This document shows positions 23,829 to 33,483 of a DNA stretch of 46,476 nt, in pieces; the first letter of the stretch is position 1; every line of letters starts with the position of its first letter. A program made the translations under genes and the position numbers. The stretch lies in contig JARRJC010000008.1 in NCBI GenBank assembly GCA_037379885.1, positions 75,744-122,219 on the forward strand. Reading direction: 5' to 3'. The stretch is from Limibacillus sp. GTDB taxonomy: Bacteria > Pseudomonadota > Alphaproteobacteria > Kiloniellales > CECT-8803. Under the pieces are notes generated by a model. That model did no database searches. It was not told where the DNA came from and saw only the letters and a program-made list of their open reading frames with translations.

Positions 23829-24743
23829 ATGGTGAACACGGTCGGAACTGCTGGTCGTTCAACGCGCGCCTCCCCTGGCGTCGTGCTGGAACTCTTGAAG
23901 CCGATCACCTGGTTCGCCCCCATGTGGGCCTACGCCTGCGGTGTCATTTCTTCTGGACAGTCTTTGAGCATCCACTGGATGGGCGCGATCGGCGGCGTGA
24001 TCCTCGCGGGCCCCTTGATCTGTGGCTGCAGTCAGGCGGTCAACGACTGGTTCGACCGTCACGTGGACGCGATCAACGAGCCGCAGAGGCCCATTCCCTC
24101 GGGCCGCATCCCAGGCCGCTGGGGGCTTTACATCGCGCTGATCTGGACCTTGCTGTCGGCAGGCTTCGCCTGGCTTCTGGGGCCGTGGGTCTTCGTGGCC
24201 GGACTGGTCGGCCTGGCGCTCGCCTGGGCCTACAGCGCGCCGCCCTTGCGCTTGAAGATGAATGGCTGGTGGGGCAACGCCGCCGTCGGCGCCTGCTATG
24301 AAGGGCTGCCCTGGTTCACCGGCGCCGCCGCGGTCAGCGCCGCGCTGCCCGATCCCAAGATCATCACGCTCGCGGTTCTCTATTCCATCGGCGCGCACGG
24401 CATCATGACCTTGAACGACTTCAAGGCGGTCGAGGGCGACCGGCAGCTCGGCATCCGCTCCCTGCCCGCTGCGCTCGGGGTCGAGCGCGCGGCCTGGGTG
24501 GCCTGCGTCGTCATGGCCCTGCCGCAGGTGGTGGTGGTCGGGCTGCTGCTGTCCTGGGACCGGCTCTGGTTCGCCGGAGGCGTCGGCGTCCTGCTCGCCG
24601 CGCAGATCGCCTTGATGCCCTGGCTCATGGCCAAGCCGAAGGAGCGCGCCGCGCCCTACAACGGCACGGGCGTCCTGTTCTACGTTCTCGGCATGCTGGT
24701 CAGCGCCTTTGCGGTGCGCGGCCTCATGACCGGCGGATACTGA
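23829..24743 (+). CDS. bchG: Bacteriochlorophyll synthase
   Basis: UbiA-family membrane prenyltransferase that attaches the geranylgeranyl (or phytyl) tail to bacteriochlorophyllide a. The 304-residue product has about eight to nine membrane segments and the two Asp-rich, Mg-diphosphate sites: NDWFDRHVD (72-80, followed by INEPQRPIPSG) and DFKAVEGD (197-204). ATG 23829 gives an N-terminus of the length seen in relatives before the conserved LLKPITWFAPMWA. No ribosome site is visible, and the likely promoter would start the mRNA at the ATG. It heads bchG, pucC-like, bchP and a small gene; the next gene is 14 nt on. Confidence 0.96.
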   Translation: MVNTVGTAGRSTRASPGVVLELLKPITWFAPMWAYACGVISSGQSLSIHWMGAIGGVILAGPLICGCSQAVNDWFDRHVDAINEPQRPIPSGRIPGRWGLYIALIWTLLSAGFAWLLGPWVFVAGLVGLALAWAYSAPPLRLKMNGWWGNAAVGACYEGLPWFTGAAAVSAALPDPKIITLAVLYSIGAHGIMTLNDFKAVEGDRQLGIRSLPAALGVERAAWVACVVMALPQVVVVGLLLSWDRLWFAGGVGVLLAAQIALMPWLMAKPKERAAPYNGTGVLFYVLGMLVSAFAVRGLMTGGY

Positions 24744-24757
24744 AGGGGGCGGGGTCC

Positions 24758-26155
24758 ATGGCGTCTGCGCTGACTTCCGCGCCTCCCCTCGGCTGGGTCG
24801 GCATCTTTCGCCTGGGTCTGGTGCAGACCGCCCTGGGCGCGATCGTCGTGCTCACCACCTCGACCATGAACCGCGTCATGGTGGTGGAGTTGGGTCTGGC
24901 CGCCTCGCTTCCCGGTTTTCTCGTCGCTTTCCACTACGCCGTTCAGATGCTGCGGCCCCGCTGGGGACATGGCGCGGACGTCGGCGGGCGGCGCTCGGTC
25001 TGGATCCTGGGCGGCATGGCGGTCCTGGCCCTGGGCGGCGTCGGCGCTTCGCTCGGCACCGCGATGATGGGCGAGATGCAGGCGACTGGCATCGCGGTCG
25101 CGGTGGTTAGTTTCTTCCTGATCGGCGTCGGAGTCGGGGCCGCCGGCACCAACCTCCTGGCGCTTCTGGCAACGCGGGTCGAGGCCAAGCGGCGCGCACC
25201 GGCGGCCACGGTGGTCTGGCTGATGATGATCGCGGGCTTTGCGGTCACCGCCGGACTGGCGGGCCATTTCCTGGATCCCTATTCGCCGGAGCGGCTTGTC
25301 ATGGTGACAGCGGTCACCGCGGCCGGCGCGCTCACCCTGACGGTCCTGGCGCTTTGGCGGGTCGAAGGACGCGCCCCGGTGGCAAGCGCTGCTGTGAATA
25401 GCGCAGAAACCAGGCAGCGCCCGGCCTTCGCCGACGTCCTCAAGGAGGTCTGGGGGGAGGAGCATTCGCGCCGCTTCACGGTCTTCGTCTTCCTGTCGAT
25501 GCTGGCCTACAGCGCTCAGGACTTGATCCTCGAACCCTTCGCGGGTTTGCGCTTTGGCATGACGCCGGGCGAGTCGACCCAGCTCTCCGGCGTGCAGCAT
25601 GGCGGCGTTTTCGTCGGCATGATCCTGGCGGCGGTGCTCGCGACCCGCTTCGGGCAGGGCCGGGCGGAGGTCTTGCGTCTCTGGACGGCCGGCGGTTGCC
25701 TCGCCTCCGCCGTCGCGCTCTATCTGCTCGCCACCGGCGGGGTCATGAGCGGGGCCTGGCCGCTTAAGACCAACGTATTCTTCTTGGGCGCGGCCAACGG
25801 CGCCTTCGCCGTCGCCGCGATCTCCTCGATGATGGCGCTGGCCGGACGCGGCGGTAGGCGCCGGGAGGGTCTGCGCATGGGCCTCTGGGGCGCGGCCCAG
25901 GCGATCGCCTTCGGGCTCGGCGGGTTTCTGGGCGCGGCGAGCGTCGACCTCGCGCGCCAGTTCCTGCTGGCGCCCGGCGAGGCCTATGCCATCGTCTTCG
26001 CGCTGGAGGCGACGCTCTTCCTGTTCTCCGCCCGGCTCGCCCTCAAGCTGACCCGCCCTTCGCCTGCCACGCCGGAGCCCGAAGCGGAGACCGGCACACT
26101 CCTTCCCAGCGGTCCGTCCGGCGCAGCCGCGCCCGCCGCGCAGCAGAGGTTGTAG
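24758..26155 (+). CDS. PucC-family MFS transporter (bch2/ORF428 type)
   Basis: Second PucC-family membrane protein in the window (465 residues, about 12 helices), paralogous to LhaA at 10687. Shared features are TSTMNRVMVVELG early and SAQDLILEPFAGLRFGMTPGE in the second half. Genes of this type sit between bchG and bchP in most purple-bacterial clusters (called bch2 or ORF428). The role is inferred to be pigment delivery or antenna assembly; it has not been proved for this branch. It starts 14 nt after bchG behind a GGGGGCGGGG purine run and is 4 nt from bchP. Confidence 0.9.
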   Translation: MASALTSAPPLGWVGIFRLGLVQTALGAIVVLTTSTMNRVMVVELGLAASLPGFLVAFHYAVQMLRPRWGHGADVGGRRSVWILGGMAVLALGGVGASLGTAMMGEMQATGIAVAVVSFFLIGVGVGAAGTNLLALLATRVEAKRRAPAATVVWLMMIAGFAVTAGLAGHFLDPYSPERLVMVTAVTAAGALTLTVLALWRVEGRAPVASAAVNSAETRQRPAFADVLKEVWGEEHSRRFTVFVFLSMLAYSAQDLILEPFAGLRFGMTPGESTQLSGVQHGGVFVGMILAAVLATRFGQGRAEVLRLWTAGGCLASAVALYLLATGGVMSGAWPLKTNVFFLGAANGAFAVAAISSMMALAGRGGRRREGLRMGLWGAAQAIAFGLGGFLGAASVDLARQFLLAPGEAYAIVFALEATLFLFSARLALKLTRPSPATPEPEAETGTLLPSGPSGAAAPAAQQRL

Positions 26156-26159
26156 CCCC

Positions 26160-27368
26160 ATGCCGAAACTAGCCCGTTATGACGTCGTGGTGGTCGGCGG
26201 CGGCCCCTCTGGCGCCACAGCCGCCGCCCTGCTCGCGGAACAGGGCCACAGCGTGTTGCTGCTGGACAGGGCCGGGCGCATCAAGCCCTGCGGGGGCGCC
26301 GTGCCGCCGCGCCTGATCCATGACTTCGCGATACCCGAAGAACAGGTGGTCGCGCGCATCCGCTCGGCGCGCATCGTCTCGCCGACCGCCCGCTCGGTCG
26401 ACATGCCGATCCAGGAAGGCGGCTATGTCGGCATGGTGGACCGCGAGACCTTCGACGAATACCTGCGTGAGCGTGCGGCTGGGAAGGGCGCTGAGCGCCT
26501 GACCGGCAGCTTCGTCTCCCTGGAACGGGACCGCGAGGGGGGAGCCGTGATCCGCTACCGCGCCGGAGGTGGGGACAAGGATGCGGTTGAGGAGGTCGCT
26601 GCGCGGCTCGTGATCGGCGCGGACGGCGCCCGCTCCAAGCTGGCGCGCCAGGCCTTCAAGGAACCCGAGCCGCCCTCGGTCTTCGCCTACCACGAGATCG
26701 TGCGGTCCCCCGAGGGGCAGTCAGCGGCGAGGCCGGGGCTGTTCGACGCGGAACGCTGCGACGTTTACTACCAGGGGCGCATCTCGCCCGATTTCTATGG
26801 CTGGATCTTCCCGCACGGCGGCGTCACCTCGGTCGGCGTCGGTTCCGCGGAGAAGGGCTTTTCCCTGCGCGGCGCGGTCGATGCGCTGCGGGCGGAAGCG
26901 GATCTCTCCGGCTGCGAGACCCTCCGCCGTGAAGGCGCGCCCATCCCGCTCAGGGCCCGCAAGCGCTGGGACAACGGACGTGACCTGCTGCTGGCGGGCG
27001 ATGCCGCCGGGGTCGTGGCGCCGGCCTCCGGTGAGGGCATCTACTACGCGATGCTGAGTGGCGAGCTGGCCGCCGAGGCGGTGGCCGAGTGCCTCAGGAG
27101 CGGCAACCCCAAGGCCCTGGCGGGCGCGCGCAAGCGTTTCATGCGCGACCATGCCAGCACCTTCTGGATCCTGGGCGCGATGCAGAACTACTGGTACCGC
27201 ACGGATGGCCGCCGGGAGCGTTTCGTCAGCATCTGCGGCGATCCCGATGTGCAGCACCTGACCTGGGATTCCTACATGAACAAGCGCCTGAGCTTCTCCA
27301 ATCCGATGGCGCATCTGCGCATCTTCTTCAAGGACCTGGCCCACATGACGGGACTGGTCGCCCCTTAA
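26160..27368 (+). CDS. bchP: Geranylgeranyl reductase BchP
   Basis: FAD-dependent enzyme that reduces the geranylgeranyl tail of bacteriochlorophyll to phytyl. The 402-residue product has the dinucleotide motif VVVGGGPSGATAAALLAEQG at residues 10-29, the family CGGAVPPRL segment near 42, and a second flavin-contact region LLLAGDAAGVVAPASGEGI (about 276-295). It lies 4 nt after the PucC-like gene and 24 nt before a small membrane protein gene. Length is typical. Confidence 0.96.
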   Translation: MPKLARYDVVVVGGGPSGATAAALLAEQGHSVLLLDRAGRIKPCGGAVPPRLIHDFAIPEEQVVARIRSARIVSPTARSVDMPIQEGGYVGMVDRETFDEYLRERAAGKGAERLTGSFVSLERDREGGAVIRYRAGGGDKDAVEEVAARLVIGADGARSKLARQAFKEPEPPSVFAYHEIVRSPEGQSAARPGLFDAERCDVYYQGRISPDFYGWIFPHGGVTSVGVGSAEKGFSLRGAVDALRAEADLSGCETLRREGAPIPLRARKRWDNGRDLLLAGDAAGVVAPASGEGIYYAMLSGELAAEAVAECLRSGNPKALAGARKRFMRDHASTFWILGAMQNYWYRTDGRRERFVSICGDPDVQHLTWDSYMNKRLSFSNPMAHLRIFFKDLAHMTGLVAP

Positions 27369-27392
27369 AGTCGCTTGAAAGGGAGGGCGGGG

Positions 27393-27659
27393 ATGGAGAC
27401 CCTCAAATCCTCCGCCTGGATGGTCGATCTCGTCCTGGCGATGATCGTCGCGGAGGCCTTGGCCGTTGCCCTTTATCTCTGGACGCGCGGGCGTCTGCGC
27501 CAGGGCGCTTCGCTGCTGGCGACCTTGGCGTCGGGTTTCAGCCTGGCTCTGGCGCTGCGTCTTGCGCTGGCGGACTCATCGCTCGCGATCATGGCGCTTT
27601 GCCTTCTGGCGGGGCTGCTCTGTCATCTCGGCGATCTGGTCTTGAGGCTGCGGCGCTGA
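27393..27659 (+). CDS. Small membrane protein after bchP, unknown function
   Basis: Not recognised. The 88-residue product has about three hydrophobic segments (residues 8-28, 37-57 and 60-80), little soluble sequence and a basic C-terminus. ATG 27393 is preferred over TTG 27375 because a GGGAGGG ribosome site lies at 27381-27387. It is 24 nt from bchP and clearly in the same transcription unit, so a role linked to pigment tailing or membrane assembly is possible. In Rhodobacter idi occupies this place; here idi is at 3607. Confidence 0.75.
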   Translation: METLKSSAWMVDLVLAMIVAEALAVALYLWTRGRLRQGASLLATLASGFSLALALRLALADSSLAIMALCLLAGLLCHLGDLVLRLRR

Positions 27660-27887
27660 GGCGGGCTGACGACGTCGAAGCGGGAAGGGCTCAATTCGCT
27701 TACAAAAGATTGCGTATTTTCCATTGTTTCGCGCCCCGGCTGGAACTTATCCGCTGAGCTTGACACCATAGGAATAAGAAGAGCTAAGCTGTGGACCGTT
27801 GGGAGAACGATTGAGCCGGTCCGGAAGAAGATCGGGAAGAAACGCTGGGATTATTCAAAATAAACCAAACACTTGGGAGTACTTCCG

Positions 27888-29477
27888 TTGAAAAAAACCT
27901 TACTCGCCGCTTCGCTCGGCGTACTCGCCTCTGCCGCGCTGATCAGCGTCGCGTCGGCGAAAACTCTGGTCTACTGCTCCGAGGGCAGCCCCGAGGGCTT
28001 CAACCCCTCGCTCTACACCGCGGGCACGACCTTCGACGCCTCGTCGCGTCAGATCTATAACCGCCTTGTCGAGTTCGAGCGCGGCACCACCAAGATCGTG
28101 CCTGCGCTGGCGGAATCCTGGGACGTCTCCGACGACGGCCTGACCTACACCTTCAACCTGCGCCGCGGCGTCAAGTTCCAGTCGACCTCGGATTTCACCC
28201 CGTCGCGCGACTTCAACGCCGATGACGTGATCTACAGCTTCGAGCGTCAGCGCGATCCCGACCATCCCTACCACATGGTGTCGGGCGGTCAGTACGAGTA
28301 CTTCCAGGCCATGGACATGCCCGGCCTGATCAAGGAAGTGAAGAAGGTCGACGACTACACCGTTCAGTTCATCCTGAACCGTCCGGAAGCGCCCTTCATC
28401 GCCAACATGGGCATGGACTTCGCCTCGGTCCTCTCGGCTGAGTACGCCGATCAGATGATGAAGGCGGGCACCCCGGAGAAGGTCGACCTGAACCCGGTCG
28501 GCACCGGCCCCTTCCAGCGCGTCATGTATCAGAAGGACGCGGTGATCCGCTACAAGGCCCACCCCGGTTACTGGAAGGGCAAGGCCCCGATCGACGACCT
28601 GATTTTCGCCATCACCCCCGACGCTTCCGTCCGCTGGCAGAAGCTCCAGGCCGGTGAGTGCCACGTCATGCCCTATCCGAATCCCGCGGATCTGGAGGAC
28701 ATGGCGGCGCATGACGAGATCAACCTGATGGAACAGGAAGGCCTCAACGTCGGCTATCTCGCCTTCAACACGGAAAAAGAGCCCTTCACGGACAAGCGCG
28801 TCCGTCAGGCGCTGAACATGGCCGTGAACAAGCAGGCGATCATCGACGTGGTGTTCCAGGGCGCCGGCAAGGCGGCCAAGAACCCCATCCCGCCGACGAT
28901 CTGGTCCTACAACGATGACGTGCAGGACTACCCCTACGATCCGGAGAAGGCCAAGGCGATGCTGGCCGAGGCGGGCGTTTCCGGCCTCAAGACCAACATC
29001 TGGGCCATGCCCGTGCAGCGTCCCTACAACCCGAACGCCAAGCGCATGGCCGAGCTGATCCAGGCCGACTGGGCCAAGGTCGGCGTCGAGGCGGAGATCG
29101 TGTCCTTCGAGTGGGGCGAGTACCTGAAGCGCTCCAAGGACGGCGAGCACGAGACCGTGCTGCTGGGCTGGACCGGCGACAACGGCGATCCGGACAACTT
29201 CCTCTTCGTCCTTCTGGGCTGTGAGGCGGCGTCCGGGGCGAACCGCGCGCGCTGGTGCTATCGTCCCTTCGACGACCTGCTGGTCGAGGCCAAGCAGACC
29301 GCCGACGTGGCGGAGCGGACCCGTCTCTACGAGGAAGCTCAGGTGATCTTCAAGGAGGAAGCGCCTTGGATCACCATCGCCCACTCCGTGGTCTTCAAGC
29401 CGGTTCGTAAGGAGGTCAAGGACTTCCGGATCGATCCCTTCGGCGGCCACGTCTTCTATGGCGTCGACATCGAGTAG
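27888..29477 (+). CDS. dppA: Dipeptide/oligopeptide ABC transporter binding protein
   Basis: Periplasmic solute-binding protein of family 5 (SBP_bac_5), which captures di- or oligopeptides or similar substrates for the DppBCDF transporter encoded next. The 529-residue product has a clear signal peptide (KK, hydrophobic core, cleavage after SVASA at about residue 24) and family segments such as PALAESWDVSDDGLTYTF and NPVGTGPF. TTG 27888 is chosen as start since a GGGAG site lies 8 nt upstream and the signal peptide begins there. A TTGACA at 27760-27765 may be part of its promoter, but the spacing to TAAGCT is long (19 bp). The true substrate cannot be read from sequence. Confidence 0.9.
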   Translation: MKKTLLAASLGVLASAALISVASAKTLVYCSEGSPEGFNPSLYTAGTTFDASSRQIYNRLVEFERGTTKIVPALAESWDVSDDGLTYTFNLRRGVKFQSTSDFTPSRDFNADDVIYSFERQRDPDHPYHMVSGGQYEYFQAMDMPGLIKEVKKVDDYTVQFILNRPEAPFIANMGMDFASVLSAEYADQMMKAGTPEKVDLNPVGTGPFQRVMYQKDAVIRYKAHPGYWKGKAPIDDLIFAITPDASVRWQKLQAGECHVMPYPNPADLEDMAAHDEINLMEQEGLNVGYLAFNTEKEPFTDKRVRQALNMAVNKQAIIDVVFQGAGKAAKNPIPPTIWSYNDDVQDYPYDPEKAKAMLAEAGVSGLKTNIWAMPVQRPYNPNAKRMAELIQADWAKVGVEAEIVSFEWGEYLKRSKDGEHETVLLGWTGDNGDPDNFLFVLLGCEAASGANRARWCYRPFDDLLVEAKQTADVAERTRLYEEAQVIFKEEAPWITIAHSVVFKPVRKEVKDFRIDPFGGHVFYGVDIE

Positions 29478-29502
29478 TTGACGGGCCCAAGGGCCAATGG
29501 GA

Positions 29503-29542
29503 TAGGGACGGGTGAGCGCTTCGCCCGTCCCTAGTTCCTTTT
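29503..29542 (+). terminator. Attenuator-like hairpin between dppA and dppB
   Basis: TAGGGACGGG (29503-29512) pairs perfectly with CCCGTCCCTA (29524-29533) over an 11-nt loop, followed by GTTCCTTTT. The T-run is interrupted, so partial termination or 3' protection is likely. This fits higher levels of the binding protein than of the permeases. Confidence 0.7.
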
Positions 29543-29552
29543 AAGGGGTTCC

Positions 29553-30566
29553 ATGTTCCGGTTTCTCGTCTCCCGACTGGCGATGCTCGTACCGACCTTC
29601 CTGGGCGTCACGGTCATCTCCTTCATGCTCATCCGGGCGATTCCCGGAGACCCCATCGAGCTGCTTTCGGGCGAGCGCGGCATGGATCCCGAACGGCATG
29701 CCGAACTGATGAAGCAGTTCGGTTTCGACCGGCCGCTCTACGAGCAGTATTTCAGCTATCTGGTCGGCATCTTCCAGGGCGACCTCGGCAATTCCATCAC
29801 CACCAAGCAGCCGGTCCTGAACGAGTTCCTGACGCTGTTCCCGGCGACGCTGGAGCTCTCTCTCTTCGCCATCGTCTTCGCCATTGCGCTGGGCTTGCCC
29901 ATCGGCGTGCTGGCCGCGGTGCGGCGGGGCTCGGCCTTCGACCACTCCTCCATGACCTTCGCGCTGGCCGGATACTCCATGCCGATCTTCTGGTGGGGCA
30001 TCCTCTTGATCATGGTCTCCTCCACCTGGTTGGGCCTGACCCCGGTTTCCGGGCGCAGCGACCTGATCCGTTTCTATTACGAGAACGTCACCGGCTTCAT
30101 GGTGATCGACGCCTATCTCTCCGGGCAGGACGGCGCGGTCCTGGATGCGCTGCATCACCTGGTCCTGCCGACCATCGTGCTTGGCACCATTCCCATGGCC
30201 GTGATCGCGCGGCAGACGCGCTCGGCCATGATGAACGTCCTGAACGAGGACTATGTCCGCACCGCGCGCGCCAAGGGACTGTCCGGCTGGCGCGTCATCG
30301 GTCTGCACGCGCTGAGGAATGCCTTGATCACCGTGGTCACGGTGATCGGTCTTCAGGTCGGCGTGCTGCTGGCCGGGGCGATCCTGACCGAGACGATCTT
30401 CGCCTGGCCGGGAGTCGGCAAGTGGATGGTCGATTCCATCAGCCGCCGCGACTACCCCTCGGTCCAGGGCGGGCTGCTGCTGATCGCCACGCTGGTCATG
30501 GTGGTCAATCTCATCGTGGACCTGCTCTACGGCCTCATTAACCCCAGAATCCGGCACGCGAGGTAG
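29553..30566 (+). CDS. dppB: Peptide ABC transporter permease DppB
   Basis: Inner-membrane permease of the DppBC type (337 residues, about six helices). It starts MFRFLVSRLAMLVPTFLGVT, the usual N-terminus, and ends with the EAA-like loop ARAKGLSGWRVIGLHALRNA (about residues 246-265) that contacts the ATPases. An AAGGGG site precedes the ATG. dppC follows after 4 nt. Confidence 0.93.
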   Translation: MFRFLVSRLAMLVPTFLGVTVISFMLIRAIPGDPIELLSGERGMDPERHAELMKQFGFDRPLYEQYFSYLVGIFQGDLGNSITTKQPVLNEFLTLFPATLELSLFAIVFAIALGLPIGVLAAVRRGSAFDHSSMTFALAGYSMPIFWWGILLIMVSSTWLGLTPVSGRSDLIRFYYENVTGFMVIDAYLSGQDGAVLDALHHLVLPTIVLGTIPMAVIARQTRSAMMNVLNEDYVRTARAKGLSGWRVIGLHALRNALITVVTVIGLQVGVLLAGAILTETIFAWPGVGKWMVDSISRRDYPSVQGGLLLIATLVMVVNLIVDLLYGLINPRIRHAR

Positions 30567-30570
30567 CGGC

Positions 30571-31476
30571 ATGGCGCAAGCGAGCGAAACCGCGGGCGGC
30601 GCCGCCGTCAAACCGGTCCACCCCATCGCCGAGTTCTGGTTTTACTTCCGCGAGAACAAGGGCGCGGTGGTCGGGCTTGGCTATCTGGTCTTTCTGGTCT
30701 TCGTCGCCCTCTTCGCGAACGTCGTGGCCCCTCACGATCCCATCGAGCAGTACCGCGACGCGCTTCAGCTGCCGCCCTTCTGGGTCGAAGGCGGTCGCGC
30801 GGAGTACCTGCTGGGCACCGACGCCACGGGCCGCGATATCCTCTCGCGCATCATCCACGGCTCGCGCTATTCGCTTTTGATCGGCTTCATCGTGGCCGGC
30901 ATCTGTCTGAGCAGCGGGATCGTCCTGGGCCTGCTGGCCGCCTTCTTGAAGGGCGTATTCGACACCATCATCACGCGCGTCATGGACATCATCCTGGCCG
31001 TGCCCAGCCTGCTGCTGGCGCTGGTCGTGGTGGCGATCATCGGCCCGGGGCTGGAGAACGTGATGATGGCCGTCGCCATCGTCTACATCCCCCACTTCGT
31101 GCGCCTGACGCGCGCCTCGGCCATGAGCGAGCTGTCGCGAGACTACGTGACGGCCAGCCGGGTGGCGGGGGCGGGCCCGCTGCGGGTCATGTTCATCGTG
31201 GTGCTGCCCAACTGCATGGCGCCCCTGATCGTGCAGGCGACGCTGGCCTTCTCCACCGCGATCCTGGACGCCGCGGCGCTCGGCTTCCTGGGGCTTGGCG
31301 CCCAGCCGCCGCTGCCCGAATGGGGCTCTATGCTGGCCGACTCGCGAGAGTTCATCACAAGCGCCTGGTGGATCGTCACCTTCCCCGGCCTGGCGATCCT
31401 GATCACTGTGCTGGCGATCAATCTCATGGGCGACGGGCTGCGCGATGCGCTCGACCCGCGCCTGAAGCGCAGTTGA
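30571..31476 (+). CDS. dppC: Peptide ABC transporter permease DppC
   Basis: Second permease of the transporter (301 residues, about six helices). It has the DppC N-terminal domain with [20 protein letters not shown], the [21 protein letters not shown] segment (about 91-111) typical of the family, and an EAA-like loop near [19 protein letters not shown]. It forms the membrane pore with DppB. Confidence 0.93.
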   Translation: MAQASETAGGAAVKPVHPIAEFWFYFRENKGAVVGLGYLVFLVFVALFANVVAPHDPIEQYRDALQLPPFWVEGGRAEYLLGTDATGRDILSRIIHGSRYSLLIGFIVAGICLSSGIVLGLLAAFLKGVFDTIITRVMDIILAVPSLLLALVVVAIIGPGLENVMMAVAIVYIPHFVRLTRASAMSELSRDYVTASRVAGAGPLRVMFIVVLPNCMAPLIVQATLAFSTAILDAAALGFLGLGAQPPLPEWGSMLADSREFITSAWWIVTFPGLAILITVLAINLMGDGLRDALDPRLKRS

Positions 31477-31492
31477 GCGGGGAGGGACGGTC

Positions 31493-32473
31493 ATGGCGCT
31501 TTTCGAGATACGCAATCTGACGGTCGAGTTCCCGACCTCCGCCGGTCCCTTCAAGGCGGTGGACGGCATCGATCTGACCGTGAACGCCGGCGAGGTTCTG
31601 GGCGTGGTCGGCGAGTCCGGATCGGGCAAGTCGGTCACCATGCTGGCCGCCATGGGCTTGCTGCCGCCCATCGCGAAGGTCAGCGCCGACCGCCTGACCT
31701 TCGACGGCAAGGAACTTTTGGGGTTGAGCGCCAAGGCGCGGCGGAACATCGTCGGCAAGGACCTGGCGATGATCTTCCAGGAGCCCATGACCAGCCTCAA
31801 TCCCTGCTTCACCATCGGCTTTCAGGTGGGCGAGGCCATGAAGGCGCACATGGGCCTCTCGCGCAAGGAGCGGCGGGCGCGCACGCTGGACCTTTTGGAC
31901 CTGGTCGGCATTCCCGATCCCGAGCGCCGCATCGACAACTTCCCACACCAGATGTCGGGCGGCATGAACCAGCGCGTGATGATCGCCATGGCGATCTCCT
32001 GCGATCCCAAGCTGTTGATCGCCGACGAGCCGACGACGGCCCTGGACGTCACCATCCAGGCGCAGATCCTTGACCTGCTGGTGCGCCTGCAACGCGAGCG
32101 CGACATGGCGCTGGTTCTGATCACCCACGACATGGCGGTGGTGGCCGAGACGGCTCAGCGCATCTCGGTCATGTACGCCGGCCAGCAGATGGAGGAGCAG
32201 AGCGTGGAGCGGCTCTTCAACCGGCCGAGCCATCCCTACACCGCCGCCCTGCTGGACGCCCTGCCCGAACGCGCGGGCGACGCCCGCCGCCTGCCGACCA
32301 TCCCGGGGGTCGTGCCCGGCGCGGGCGACCGGCCAAAGGGCTGCCTCTTCAGTCCCAGATGCAGTCACGCGATCCAACGCTGCCGGGAAGAGCGGCCCGC
32401 GCTCAGCGAGCACGAGATCGGCAAGCTGCGCTGCTTTTGCCCCCTGAACGACATGGAGCGGGCCGATGGGTGA
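31493..32473 (+). CDS. dppD: Peptide ABC transporter ATPase DppD
   Basis: Cytoplasmic ATPase of the transporter (326 residues). Walker A is GESGSGKS (40-47), the signature is a variant [14 protein letters not shown] and Walker B is [12 protein letters not shown]. The C-terminal oligopeptide-transporter domain has four cysteines (for example [14 protein letters not shown] and CFCP), which in some members bind an iron-sulfur cluster. Its end overlaps dppF by 8 nt, a strong sign of coupled translation. Confidence 0.93.
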   Translation: MALFEIRNLTVEFPTSAGPFKAVDGIDLTVNAGEVLGVVGESGSGKSVTMLAAMGLLPPIAKVSADRLTFDGKELLGLSAKARRNIVGKDLAMIFQEPMTSLNPCFTIGFQVGEAMKAHMGLSRKERRARTLDLLDLVGIPDPERRIDNFPHQMSGGMNQRVMIAMAISCDPKLLIADEPTTALDVTIQAQILDLLVRLQRERDMALVLITHDMAVVAETAQRISVMYAGQQMEEQSVERLFNRPSHPYTAALLDALPERAGDARRLPTIPGVVPGAGDRPKGCLFSPRCSHAIQRCREERPALSEHEIGKLRCFCPLNDMERADG

Positions 32474-33473
32474 GATGATCCTGAAGGCGCGGGAACTGGC
32501 CCGCCATTACGAGGTCCGCAAGGGCTTCCTCGCCGGTTCTGCCACCCTGAAGGCGCTCTCCAGCGCCAGCTTCGAGCTGGAGACCGGGCGCACCCTCGCC
32601 GTGGTCGGGGAGTCCGGCTGCGGCAAGTCGACCCTGGCGCGTCTCGTCACCCAGATCGAGCCGCCCACCTCGGGCATCCTGGAGATCGACGGCGAGGACG
32701 TGGCCGGCGCGGATAAGAAAACCCGTGAGCGTCTGCGCGAGGAAGTGCAGATCGTCTTCCAGGACCCCTACGGATCGCTCAACCCGCGCAAGAAGGTCGG
32801 TACGATCCTGGAAGAGCCGCTGGTCATCAACCGCAAGCTCTCGGCGGCCGAGCGGCGCGAGCAGGCGCAGGAGATGCTGTCCCTGGTCGGTCTCAGGGCC
32901 GAGCACTACAACCGCTATCCCCACATGTTCTCCGGCGGGCAGCGCCAGCGCATCGCCATTGCCCGCGCGCTGATGCTGCGCCCGCGCATCCTGGTCGCCG
33001 ACGAGCCGGTCTCGGCCCTGGACGTCTCGGTCCAGGCGCAGGTGCTGAACCTTCTGATGGACCTTCAGGAGAAGTTCGATCTCGCCTACCTCTTCATCTC
33101 CCACGACCTGAGCGTGGTGCGCCACATCGCCGACGAGGTCATGGTGATGTACCTGGGCCGCGTGGTGGAAAAGGGGGAGAAGGAGGCGGTCTTCAGTCAG
33201 CCGACCCATCCCTACACCCGTGCGCTGCTTGCCTCGACCCCGGCGGTCGATCCCGCGCACCGCCACGAAAAGGTGCCGCTGAAGGGCGAGTTGCCTTCAC
33301 CGCTCAACCCGCCTTCGGGCTGCGCCTTCCACCGCCGCTGCCCCTTCGCCACCGAACGCTGCTCCGCCGAGCGCCCCGAACTACGCGAGATCGGCGGCCA
33401 CCTGGTCGCCTGCCACCACGGCGAAGGCGTACTGGACGGCACGGCGGCGAAGAAGGTGGAAGAGCTGGCGTGA
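32466..33473 (+). CDS. dppF: Peptide ABC transporter ATPase DppF
   Basis: Second ATPase of the transporter (335 residues). Walker A is GESGCGKST (about 49-57), the signature [15 protein letters not shown] and Walker [13 protein letters not shown]. The C-terminal domain has [15 protein letters not shown], with cysteines like those in DppD. Its ATG lies in the end of dppD. It ends the operon, 10 nt from a convergent gene. Confidence 0.93.
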   Translation: MGEMILKARELARHYEVRKGFLAGSATLKALSSASFELETGRTLAVVGESGCGKSTLARLVTQIEPPTSGILEIDGEDVAGADKKTRERLREEVQIVFQDPYGSLNPRKKVGTILEEPLVINRKLSAAERREQAQEMLSLVGLRAEHYNRYPHMFSGGQRQRIAIARALMLRPRILVADEPVSALDVSVQAQVLNLLMDLQEKFDLAYLFISHDLSVVRHIADEVMVMYLGRVVEKGEKEAVFSQPTHPYTRALLASTPAVDPAHRHEKVPLKGELPSPLNPPSGCAFHRRCPFATERCSAERPELREIGGHLVACHHGEGVLDGTAAKKVEELA

Positions 33474-33483
33474 CGGACGCGGC

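Noticed and set aside
24680-26161. 493-codon - strand frame opposite the PucC-like gene
   Set aside because: Antisense shadow with biased composition.
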